Shown: positions 16,101-22,898 of the stretch, piece after piece
Position numbering within the stretch: position 1 is the stretch's first letter
Layout: each line of letters starts with the position of its first letter
Assembly: GCA_902608305.1 (NCBI GenBank)
Contig: CACLNK010000009.1
Coordinates: 1-22,898 of the forward strand
From: an uncultured Pelagibacteraceae bacterium
Lineage (GTDB): Bacteria; Pseudomonadota; Alphaproteobacteria; Pelagibacterales; Pelagibacteraceae
Length of the DNA stretch: 22,898 bases
Direction: 5' to 3'
Position numbers and translations under genes: made by a program
Notes under the pieces: generated by a model
Seen by the model: the letters and a program-made list of their open reading frames with translations, nothing else
Told to the model about the DNA's origin: nothing
Databases searched by the model: none

Positions 16101-18030
16101 ACACGATATGTATATTCGAGGATTAAAGCCAGATGGTACATGGGAGGCCTCTGGATCTAAATCTTGGCACACAATATTGTTTGTAACATATGGAAGAGGT
16201 GGTAATGGTTTTTCAGTTTTAGATGTTACCGATCCAGAAAAACCACTCCATATGTTTTCAGTTTATAATGATACAACAAGAGGTAAAGTTTTAGTTGCTA
16301 AACATGATGGAGAAATTCTTAACGGCGATGAAGCTGTTACAGAAATGACATATAAAAGCGGATCATATCATGTAAACGATTCTTTAGAAGCTCGACATGC
16401 TGTTCGTAACTATCGAAAAGCTTACAACACAGATTATGCAGCAGATTCCTCAGGAGATACGACTACAGCACGAGATAATATTGCAACTTGTCAATCAAAT
16501 AGCGATGCTTCTTCTGGAACATTTTATATTGATGGAACAGCATCTTGTTATAAAGGAACAACATTTACATTTAAGTTTGAAATACCCGAGTCTATTACCA
16601 ATGATATAAGTAAACTTAACATTGAAACAGAAGACGTAACATTATCAGTTGCAGATTTAACTCAGGATAGAGCTTATGCAGTAATCACGTTTACAAATCA
16701 ACAAGTTTACAATTCAAGCGGAAGTTCAGAAACTGACTTGGAAACTAGCTATACATTTAGAATACGTTTACCTTCAGAAGGCACTGATGATGAATCATAC
16801 GATTACAGTAAATTAGGGGAGACTTGGGCAAATCCAAGGATAGCAAGAATACCAGTAAGTGAAGATTATAGAGAAGATATTTACGCAGCTGTATTGCCAG
16901 GAGGTTATGGAAAATCAGAAGGCGTAGGATCAGCTGTTTTTTTAGTAAACCTTTCAGATATGTATACTTCGCCAGGCGCATTGGTAGGTGGTGGACCTAT
17001 TGAAATAGTTGATGTAGATACAAGTGAGACTGATAGCTCAGGAACTGTTACTACTATGCCTGATATACATAATTCAATTCTTGGAGATCCTATTGTTATT
17101 ACACCTGATACATTCAGAGGAGCCACATGGAGAGGTGCATTAGTTTATGTAAATGATATTGAGGGAAAAATTACAAAAATAAATTTAACTAGCGATACGA
17201 AAGAAGCATCAAGTGAGGATTCAGGTACTGTTGAATTATATGACACGACAACGTTGTTTTATTTAAATACGAATGTGAAAAATGGTAGATTAAGTTACTT
17301 TGGTATGGATGCAGCTTACGGAAGCGAAACAAAAAATCTTTGGCTTTTTGGATCCACAGGTGACTTTAGTAATATTGGCCGCAAAAGCAAAGGTATAGAT
17401 AATATTTTATATGGTATTAGAGATAGAAATTTTCCTAACTTTGTTCATTTAGGTGGTTCAGACTTAACAGAATTAACATTAGAAAGTTTAAAGAATGAAG
17501 TTAAAAATGTAGATGAAGAATCGGATTGCGCTTATACACATGAAGCTGGTTATGTATGTGATTCACAATCTAAAGATGCTTGGGTTTTTAAATTGGATAA
17601 ACCATATGACAAAGCGTCAGATGTAGATCCAACAGGGGATGGCGTTAAAAACAAATATAGAAAAGCTTCTGCTTCTCCAACAGTATATAAAGGAATTGTT
17701 TACTACCCTGTTTATGAACCACCTCACGGAGCTGCAGCGTGCGGTGTAGGTGACGCATATATTTGTTCAGCTGATGATGAATGTGGAACTAATACCTCAA
17801 AGAATATAACGTACGCACAAAAATCAGTTCATTCTGAAAGTGAATTTCGCCCTGATTCAGGTTGTTATTATTTGCAGCCGGGAATACTTTCAAGACTTGT
17901 TATTCATGGTGACACTCTTTTTGCCAATATAACAACTAGTAGTAAAGCACAAGAAGATACTTTAATCAGTTTGCTGTCTGAGGCAGGAGAAATTGAAGTG
18001 TACAGAGGAAGCTGGCGAGAAAACTATTAA
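13192..18030 (+). CDS. pilY1: PilY1-type pilus tip adhesin, copy A, with split VWA domain
   Basis: 1612-aa secreted giant protein. After a long basic N-region comes a hydrophobic signal core ending at AFS|KP (about 41). Strand ANILLLLDTSESM carries the MIDAS motif D62-T-S-E-S66. A propeller-like insertion of about 385 residues (68-450) follows. The VWA fold then resumes with the helix AKGAQIAIKKIV, GWWNSG (479-483), Thr572 in GTDAQAFAQLA and VIVIGDG (604-610). The canonical PilY1 C-terminal propeller includes VIYVGGNDGMLHAFSA (904-919), VDGSPVIHDMYI and TYGRGGNGFSVLDVT (999-1013). A second insertion (about 1020-1200) interrupts it, and the protein ends in RGSWRENY. Paired cysteines are shared with copy B. 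Expected place: pilus tip or outer surface, carried by the minor pilins; role in adhesion, surface sensing and pilus priming. Confidence 0.9.
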   Translation: MIKDFKNIDNKIKYQILKKLFKLLLSKLFLLLFILNQNAFSKPLPPGSGAGDTPANILLLLDTSESMENKGFGGEALGNVGGTILLDDGDVLVGQDDDDGIAKFSYTSELYDTDFAGGEKRFLGLKKDTTCSLGTASYQDSRLRDVGEMHVSKKVSGQGTNEIIYAVGTNTRNVVAIDKDGNCIDVISQTELGFVKGLRGGKYDRVSFASMDIVTKDDTDIIVVTGYFSHCSKEVTKGRKKRRRKACGGYDYTAFWYTQNLTNQSNSKLCEANKPDDVRDRIWHGDSLQIDAANNYVYWIDDSIIYRHTLDYDSTTKLYCPSTDGNLLKSYVPGDNGNVFATPTRIQFDPDVDTYTIMYLTSSDHKLQKLTIADTKITVSKEVGGILSKDETPATAANEALSADINLYSPSALHVSSNRVWTAGNKKSLQEFDISDQSIQWVDEMGSSKISRAKGAQIAIKKIVTDSSLLQGARFGYGWWNSGVIAAKKGKASYRYVGQTEATCNKNCPWPGKKKWERCDNHCNYYQGWKGEYPVGNSKLCNYDSCLKVAIGSDNSENIIDAVDNMKLKFGTDAQAFAQLALEYYQEFESHLVDRTSPCLLNYVIVIGDGKWRHHDQMIPQIKKLRESYGVITLFVAYGGGIDSSGMEKFDLAAVAGSCNKAGDVDCKPTIVADNPSALLTKLKSEIERIIASRLSFSAPQITANIDGDGDLYQAQFEYVQHRQWTGHLVRKKVGEQKNIVHDLDEAQNWDAAITVQAQAAGNNRKIWTALPGADYIDADWNNFTTTNATKIDKLFRLLGNTVPDYHNGSSTCKDEDGVATGNTDDIKGLIKFIRGYDYFAYEGCSNITKVRSSVLGDIYHSQLIEVGKPEANTFFTANNQEAYWRSMNGYRSFALNNENRARVIYVGGNDGMLHAFSATEDGKGKELWAFVPPFIAARLPEIVNTSLDKLPGERGGTNAIFGVDGSPVIHDMYIRGLKPDGTWEASGSKSWHTILFVTYGRGGNGFSVLDVTDPEKPLHMFSVYNDTTRGKVLVAKHDGEILNGDEAVTEMTYKSGSYHVNDSLEARHAVRNYRKAYNTDYAADSSGDTTTARDNIATCQSNSDASSGTFYIDGTASCYKGTTFTFKFEIPESITNDISKLNIETEDVTLSVADLTQDRAYAVITFTNQQVYNSSGSSETDLETSYTFRIRLPSEGTDDESYDYSKLGETWANPRIARIPVSEDYREDIYAAVLPGGYGKSEGVGSAVFLVNLSDMYTSPGALVGGGPIEIVDVDTSETDSSGTVTTMPDIHNSILGDPIVITPDTFRGATWRGALVYVNDIEGKITKINLTSDTKEASSEDSGTVELYDTTTLFYLNTNVKNGRLSYFGMDAAYGSETKNLWLFGSTGDFSNIGRKSKGIDNILYGIRDRNFPNFVHLGGSDLTELTLESLKNEVKNVDEESDCAYTHEAGYVCDSQSKDAWVFKLDKPYDKASDVDPTGDGVKNKYRKASASPTVYKGIVYYPVYEPPHGAAACGVGDAYICSADDECGTNTSKNITYAQKSVHSESEFRPDSGCYYLQPGILSRLVIHGDTLFANITTSSKAQEDTLISLLSEAGEIEVYRGSWRENY
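17755..17786 (+). repeat. 32-bp direct repeat, copy in pilY1-A
   Basis: A perfect 32-bp match to 22289-22320, encoding the motif AYICSADDECG near the C-terminus. The flanking DNA of the two paralogs is clearly diverged, so this is the longest exact DNA identity between them that I found by eye. Confidence 0.85.
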
Positions 18031-18037
18031 AAAAAAT

Positions 18038-21000
18038 ATGAGAATTTTTATCATCTTTTTTTTTTTATTTTTAGTTAATCAAACTGCTTTTTCAAAGCCA
18101 ACACCTCCAGGATCAGGTACAGGAGACGTTCCTGCAAATATATTAATTCTTTTAGATACCTCTGCAAGTATGAATCAGTCTATAGCAACAGATTGGTTGT
18201 TAGAAAAACCCGAAGATATTGTTGTACTTTCTGATGGTAGCATCGTTGTTTTGAATAAAAGACAATTTCTCATGAAAATTGATCCTACAACAGACTCTAG
18301 AGTTACAACATTTGGAGATAGCGCTTATGGTAAATTTTATGGAAGCACGAGCTCTACTTCTTGTGACGGTTGGCCATCAAGTCTTGCCACTTCTTATCAT
18401 TTAGGAGTTTCAGACAATGTAAAAGACTTAGATGGAGAAATTATTTTTGTAAGTGAATACGGGCAACATGAAGGAAAAGTTGTAATGCTAAATTCTGATG
18501 GTCAATGTGTCAGAGTTATAAATCATAAAGAATTAGGAAATGGTAATAAGAATTTTGGTTTTCGACCTAGGGCCATGGAGGTAAAAACTATTAATGATGA
18601 AGATCATTTGTTTGTTTCTGGAACATTTTTTCGTCATGGTGGCCACAAGTCATATATGTATACAGAAAACTTAACAAAAGGAAAATCTAGAAGATGCGAT
18701 GTGCTTGCGTCTGAATACGGTATCGTTAGATCTTCACATACACTTACCGTAGATGATGGAAATCATATTTATTTTGCTAAGGGAGGTTGGATTTACAAAT
18801 ATGAAATAACAAAAGATGCTTCTACGGAAACTTATTGCCCAGGAGCATATGTTTTAAGATACAAACCAGACTGTGATAATCCTGGGATCGGACATTGCAA
18901 CCCGTTTGCAATGCAAATTGATCCAAACGATCCAGATATAATGTATATTACCACTGGTAATAAACATAAGATTCAAAGATTATCTATAACAGATACTGCA
19001 TTAGTAGCAGACCCATCACCAGGAATTACAAAGGGGCAATTAGGCAGAAGCCCCACGTTGAATGATGATAATGTGACTTTTACTGATACCAAAGGTCTTT
19101 ATGTTGATTCCACAAATGTATGGGTATCAGATTTTAAATCATCAATTCAAAAATTTAATAAAGATCCTAACATGACCTGGCAAGCAAATTATGGCTACGC
19201 TCAAAGAAGAATTGATGGTGCAATTCAAGCCATCAGAGCTCTAGTTAGCGATAGTTCTTTTAGAACAGGAGCTAATTTTGGGTATGGTTGGTGGAACTCT
19301 GGAACTGGAGAAGGTTTAGGAAAACACGATGATTTGGGTGGAAAATATTGTCACAATAATGAATGTGATTATTACCTGGGTTGGGAAGGAGATCGTTTAA
19401 CTGGTCAATCTACATTATGCAACGGAAATTCTTGTCTTAAAATTGGAATTAGCCAACAAGCTTATGGAAAAATAGCAGAAGAACTAGATGATACTGTTTT
19501 AGGATGGGGAACTGATGCATATGCTTTTGCACAATTAGCTGATGAATATTATCGTGATGAAACTGTTAAGATTTTAAGCGAAGAAGCTAAAGACTGTCAA
19601 AATAGTTATGTAATTGTAATTTCAGATGGAGCATGGGTACAAGAAGCATTAGCAGAACCTGTAATTAAAAAATTAAGACAAGACAAAGAAGTAACAACTT
19701 TAGTAGTAGCATATGGGGACGGCATAGATGACAATATAATTAAAAATAGATTTAATCCAATGGCTATAGCTGGATCTTGTGATGCTGAAGGTGATGAAGA
19801 GTGTGAAAAAACTATAATAGCCAAAACACCTGAGGAATTAAAACAAAAACTTCAGAGTAAAGTACAACAAATTGTTGCAGAAAGATTGTCTTTTACAGCG
19901 CCATCAATTACAGCAACCATTCAACAAGGTGGATCTTTATATCAAGCGCAATTTAACTTTGTTTCATTTGGAGAATGGGAAGGAACCATATTAAAAAAAT
20001 TCGTACACCCTGATGGAAAAGTAGAGCATGATCTAAATTATGTGAATCCTGACACAGGTGAAAAAAATTGGGATGCTGGAAAATTGCTAATAGAAAAAGG
20101 ATCAGACAATAGAAAGCTCTGGACAGTCTTAAAAGACGTTCCTTATGTAAATAATTGGAACAATTTTACTGTGGCAAATCGTGCAGACATAAAAACTCTT
20201 TTTGAATATACGGGTAATGAAATTAATGATTATTATAATTCATCTTCAAAGTGCACAGGTGATGACGACACAGAGGATGATCTTATTGGTTTAATTAGTT
20301 TTGTAAGAGGAATAGATTATTTTAATTATCGTGGAGATTGCACTAAAATTGATCAGTTAAGAGATCACATTTTAGGAGACGTTTATCATTCACAGATAAT
20401 AGAAGTTGGTGCACCAAATGCCAATACAAATTTTTCATCTACCAATGAAGAATCTTATTGGAGAAAAAAAAATAATTACCAAGCTTTTGCAAGATCAAAT
20501 GCTGATAGAAAAAGAATTCTTTATGCGGGAGCTAACGATGGAATGCTCCATGCATTCAATGCCTTAACAGGTGAAGAGGAATGGGGATTTGTTCCACCCT
20601 TTGTTGCAGGAAACTTACCAAAAATAATTAATGCTGATTTGGAAGGTAAATTTACTTATGATGGCAAAGGAGGTACTAATGCAATTTTTGGTGTGGATGG
20701 TTCTCCTGTAGTACACGACATGTATATTCAAGGTCTAGCGTCAGATGGAAATTTAGAAGCAAATAAAAGCTGGCACACTATACTAATGGTGCCATATGGA
20801 AGAGGTGGAGCAGGTTTTTCTGTTCTAGATATTACTAATCCAGACAAACCTCTGCATATGTATTCAATTTATAATGATGCAGATAATTTTAAAGTTATGC
20901 ATGCTGATAAAGACGGAAAGATTACAGATTATGAATATTTATCTCATTCTTACAGTATAGGCCAATCACAAGAAGCAAGAAGAGCGGATAATAATAACCG

Positions 21001-22534
21001 AACAGCAGAAAGGGCTGATGAAGCTGCAGGTGAAGGGGTAACCACTGATCAGGATGCAATTTTTAGATGCCAAACTAATGTTGATGCACTATCTGGAGAA
21101 TTTCTTACTGATGGAACAAATGCTTGTTATAAAGGAAATACATTCACTTTTGAATTCATTACACCAAGTACAAATGTTAATGATTATGAAATTATTCAAA
21201 CTAATAGTGATGGAACTAAAACAAAAATAGATCTTGCTGAAGTCATAGATTTAGGCGGAAGAACTCGAATTAAATTTTCCTCAATTAAAACTTATAACGC
21301 AAGTTCAAGTGAACTTAGCACTGCAGAGACAACACAATTTAAGATAATTTTAAACTACTTAGCTTCTGGAGCTAAACAAGATAATTACAGGTACGATTAT
21401 AGTAGATTGGGAGAAACATGGTCAAATCCAAGAATATTTAGAATGCCTGTTGATTCAAGTGGCACAATAAAGGAAATATATGTTGCTGTAATGGGAGGAG
21501 GTATGGGTGTAGCAGGAAGTGGATCAAATGTTTTTATAGTTAATATGGAAGATAGTGGTTCAATTGTTGGAAGTGGAGAAAATATAGGACCAATTGATAT
21601 TATAGATATTGAAGGTAATGGTATATCTAACTCAATTCCAAACGATCCTATTGTTATTACACCAGACACCGCTCAAGGTATTCCTTGGAAAGGTGCAATG
21701 GTTTATGTAAATGACCTTGAAGGAAAAATTACAAAAATTAACTTAACTGATTCAAAAGTAAATGATGAAGAATTATATGATCAAACCACATTATTTTCAG
21801 TAAATTCAAAGTTGGCCAATGGAAGATATAATTATTTTAGTATGGACGCAGCTTTTGGAGGAGACTCAAATCAATTCTGGCTTTTTGGTGGAACTGGAAA
21901 TTTTGAAAGAATTAACAATACCTTTGACGAAACTCCTAACATGGATAATATTTTATTTGGCATTAAAGACAAAGATTACCCATACTTTAAATTTACAAAT
22001 AATATAAAAATTCCAAAACAAAATGTGGCCGGTTGGAGAAATTTAGCTAAAGAAAATTTTTTAAAAGCAAATAATATAGATGATAAAGATATATGTAAAG
22101 ACACAACAAATGATGCTACGGGCGGAGATTGTCCTAAGGCTTCTGAACAAGGTTGGGTAATTCATCTAGATGATTTATCAGAAAATAAATATAAAAAAGT
22201 TTCTGGATCTCCAACAGTTTATCAGGGAAATGTTTTCTATCCAGTTTATATGCCACCAGACGAAGGTAACAAATGTACTCTCGGTAAAGCATATATTTGT
22301 TCAGCTGATGATGAATGTGGTACAAATAATTCATCTAATATAGGCGAATTTACTTTTGCAGATGATGACTGTTATTTTGTAAGACATGGAATAGTGTCTA
22401 CGCTTGTTGTGTTTGGTGGTAAATTGTATGGAAATGTAGCAGGTCCAGAAAAAAATGAGGAAACTTTAGTTCAAATACTAGCTAGCGGTGAAGATGTGAC
22501 TGGCTACAGAAAAAGCTGGAGACAAAATTATTAA
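18038..22534 (+). CDS. pilY1: PilY1-type pilus tip adhesin, copy B, tandem paralog
   Basis: 1498-aa paralog of the upstream gene, 7 bp after its stop. The frame extends back to a TTG at 17993, but the ATG at 18038 places a compact signal peptide (RIFIIFFFLFLVNQTAFS|KP) at the N-terminus and is preferred. The plan matches copy A: MIDAS D40-T-S-A-S44, propeller-like insertion (about 46-388), VWA remainder with GWWNSG (418-422) and VIVISDG (525-531), then ILYAGANDGMLHAF (827-840) and PYGRGGAGFSVLDIT (919-933). The second insertion is at about 940-1118, and the end is YRKSWRQNY. The cysteine positions correspond pairwise to copy A (for example 461/466, 581/589, 739/768, 1011/1030). It lacks the basic patch and the DGDGD loop of copy A. 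No ribosome site precedes it, so translational coupling is likely. Confidence 0.9.
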   Translation: MRIFIIFFFLFLVNQTAFSKPTPPGSGTGDVPANILILLDTSASMNQSIATDWLLEKPEDIVVLSDGSIVVLNKRQFLMKIDPTTDSRVTTFGDSAYGKFYGSTSSTSCDGWPSSLATSYHLGVSDNVKDLDGEIIFVSEYGQHEGKVVMLNSDGQCVRVINHKELGNGNKNFGFRPRAMEVKTINDEDHLFVSGTFFRHGGHKSYMYTENLTKGKSRRCDVLASEYGIVRSSHTLTVDDGNHIYFAKGGWIYKYEITKDASTETYCPGAYVLRYKPDCDNPGIGHCNPFAMQIDPNDPDIMYITTGNKHKIQRLSITDTALVADPSPGITKGQLGRSPTLNDDNVTFTDTKGLYVDSTNVWVSDFKSSIQKFNKDPNMTWQANYGYAQRRIDGAIQAIRALVSDSSFRTGANFGYGWWNSGTGEGLGKHDDLGGKYCHNNECDYYLGWEGDRLTGQSTLCNGNSCLKIGISQQAYGKIAEELDDTVLGWGTDAYAFAQLADEYYRDETVKILSEEAKDCQNSYVIVISDGAWVQEALAEPVIKKLRQDKEVTTLVVAYGDGIDDNIIKNRFNPMAIAGSCDAEGDEECEKTIIAKTPEELKQKLQSKVQQIVAERLSFTAPSITATIQQGGSLYQAQFNFVSFGEWEGTILKKFVHPDGKVEHDLNYVNPDTGEKNWDAGKLLIEKGSDNRKLWTVLKDVPYVNNWNNFTVANRADIKTLFEYTGNEINDYYNSSSKCTGDDDTEDDLIGLISFVRGIDYFNYRGDCTKIDQLRDHILGDVYHSQIIEVGAPNANTNFSSTNEESYWRKKNNYQAFARSNADRKRILYAGANDGMLHAFNALTGEEEWGFVPPFVAGNLPKIINADLEGKFTYDGKGGTNAIFGVDGSPVVHDMYIQGLASDGNLEANKSWHTILMVPYGRGGAGFSVLDITNPDKPLHMYSIYNDADNFKVMHADKDGKITDYEYLSHSYSIGQSQEARRADNNNRTAERADEAAGEGVTTDQDAIFRCQTNVDALSGEFLTDGTNACYKGNTFTFEFITPSTNVNDYEIIQTNSDGTKTKIDLAEVIDLGGRTRIKFSSIKTYNASSSELSTAETTQFKIILNYLASGAKQDNYRYDYSRLGETWSNPRIFRMPVDSSGTIKEIYVAVMGGGMGVAGSGSNVFIVNMEDSGSIVGSGENIGPIDIIDIEGNGISNSIPNDPIVITPDTAQGIPWKGAMVYVNDLEGKITKINLTDSKVNDEELYDQTTLFSVNSKLANGRYNYFSMDAAFGGDSNQFWLFGGTGNFERINNTFDETPNMDNILFGIKDKDYPYFKFTNNIKIPKQNVAGWRNLAKENFLKANNIDDKDICKDTTNDATGGDCPKASEQGWVIHLDDLSENKYKKVSGSPTVYQGNVFYPVYMPPDEGNKCTLGKAYICSADDECGTNNSSNIGEFTFADDDCYFVRHGIVSTLVVFGGKLYGNVAGPEKNEETLVQILASGEDVTGYRKSWRQNY
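22289..22320 (+). repeat. 32-bp direct repeat, copy in pilY1-B
   Basis: Second copy of the perfect 32-bp match, 4534 bp downstream of the first in the same orientation. Recombination between the copies would fuse the two adhesin genes in frame, because each starts at the same codon position. Confidence 0.85.
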
Positions 22535-22541
22535 TAATTTT

Positions 22542-22898
22542 TTAAATATTGCTTTCTCTAATTAGCAAAGAAAATATATTTTTGATAAATTTAAAAAAGG
22601 GACTATATCGATATCCGTCCACATGAACATATCCTGGAAGTTGCCATTCAATTGACGAAACTTTATTAACCAACTGAAAAGTTGCCTGGTAGTGTGCTGT
22701 TTCAGGTCTATTTTCGTATTCACCAGACACAAACGCTCTTGTTGCAATTGGTCCACCATAATTTGAGGATAAAGCAAGATAGGGTAGAGCCGATATAGCC
22801 GAAAGATCTAGATTTTGCGAAATTAATTTAACTTTAGAATGCTGACCATCAAAAGGAATAAATACGGCATGTTCTTTTACTTTAAATCTATCTATTTC
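22542..22898 (-). CDS. C-terminal part of a possible HlyD/membrane-fusion-like protein, 5'-truncated by the window edge
   Basis: The minus-strand frame is open from the right edge to a stop at 22542-22544, giving 118 C-terminal residues of a longer protein. Readable segments include VFIPFDGQHSKVKLISQNLD, a region with SSNYGGPIATR, then ETAHYQATFQLVN and IEWQLPGYVHVDGYRYSPFF, ending in LLIRES. The beta-rich pattern with YGGPIA and PGYVHVDG is reminiscent of the C-termini of HlyD-type periplasmic adaptors linked to M50-like peptide zinc metalloproteases; I hold this only moderately. A GTG at 22730 is an internal codon, not the start. The gene converges on pilY1-B with 7 bp between stops and no hairpin terminator visible. 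Confidence 0.5.
   Translation of the reverse strand, partial: EIDRFKVKEHAVFIPFDGQHSKVKLISQNLDLSAISALPYLALSSNYGGPIATRAFVSGEYENRPETAHYQATFQLVNKVSSIEWQLPGYVHVDGYRYSPFFKFIKNIFSLLIRESNI

Noticed and set aside
17993..18037. TTG at 17993 as the start of pilY1-B
   Set aside because: It adds 15 charged residues before an otherwise perfect signal peptide and overlaps pilY1-A; the ATG at 18038 is better.
17990..18045. Possibility that the two PilY1 genes are one gene split by a frameshift
   Set aside because: Each has its own signal peptide, VWA region, propeller and SWRxNY C-terminus, so they are two complete genes.
22562..22777. Second minus-strand 71-aa open frame near the right edge
   Set aside because: It overlaps the other minus frame that is open to the window edge and has a protein-like pattern; this one shows none.
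1..22898. CRISPR arrays, tRNA genes, insertion sequences or phage genes
   Set aside because: No regularly spaced repeats, cloverleaf-like sequences, transposase or phage structural motifs were seen on either strand.

Overview
The window looks like chromosomal DNA from a streamlined, AT-rich marine-type proteobacterium. My best guess is a Pelagibacterales (SAR11)-like alphaproteobacterium, inferred from very low GC, spacers mostly under 15 bp, TAATG start/stop overlaps, few Shine-Dalgarno sites and the gene repertoire. No rRNA, tRNA, insertion sequence, CRISPR array or phage gene was seen, and no ribosomal or other taxonomic marker fixes the lineage.

Left part (1-4593, + strand): the end of an EamA/DMT membrane transporter, then a tight lipid-modification cluster. 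The cluster holds a COG2907-type FAD oxidoreductase, a DUF1365 protein, a cyclopropane-fatty-acid-synthase-like SAM methyltransferase and a DUF3833 protein. In other proteobacteria these four families travel together, often near a sigma-E/ChrR singlet-oxygen regulon; no sigma factor, ChrR or photolyase is visible here. A convergent minus-strand short-chain dehydrogenase (4590-5342) closes the block.

Middle part (5343-8198, + strand): from a divergent intergenic region run an atypical SDR lacking the catalytic tyrosine, a small very basic protein (DUF5872-like), a TspO/MBR membrane protein, and a FOXRED1/sarcosine-oxidase-like FAD oxidoreductase.

Right part (8309-22534, + strand): one long apparent type IV pilus operon. 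It encodes the retraction ATPase PilT, four minor (pseudo)pilins in the order FimT/FimU-PilV-PilW-PilX, an unrecognised small secreted protein, and two giant tandem PilY1-type tip adhesins (1612 and 1498 aa). The minor pilins are expected to form the priming/tip complex that carries PilY1, and PilT to retract the fibre. The major pilin, the extension ATPase PilB, platform PilC, PilMNOPQ and prepilin peptidase are not in this window.

The most unusual feature is the architecture of the PilY1 pair. In both proteins the N-terminal von Willebrand A domain is split directly after its MIDAS motif by a 340-385-residue region with propeller-like repeats. A second insertion of about 180 residues interrupts the canonical C-terminal PilY1 propeller, and the usual acidic calcium loop is not where it is expected. 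A truncated minus-strand gene (HlyD-like C-terminus) converges on the operon at the right edge.
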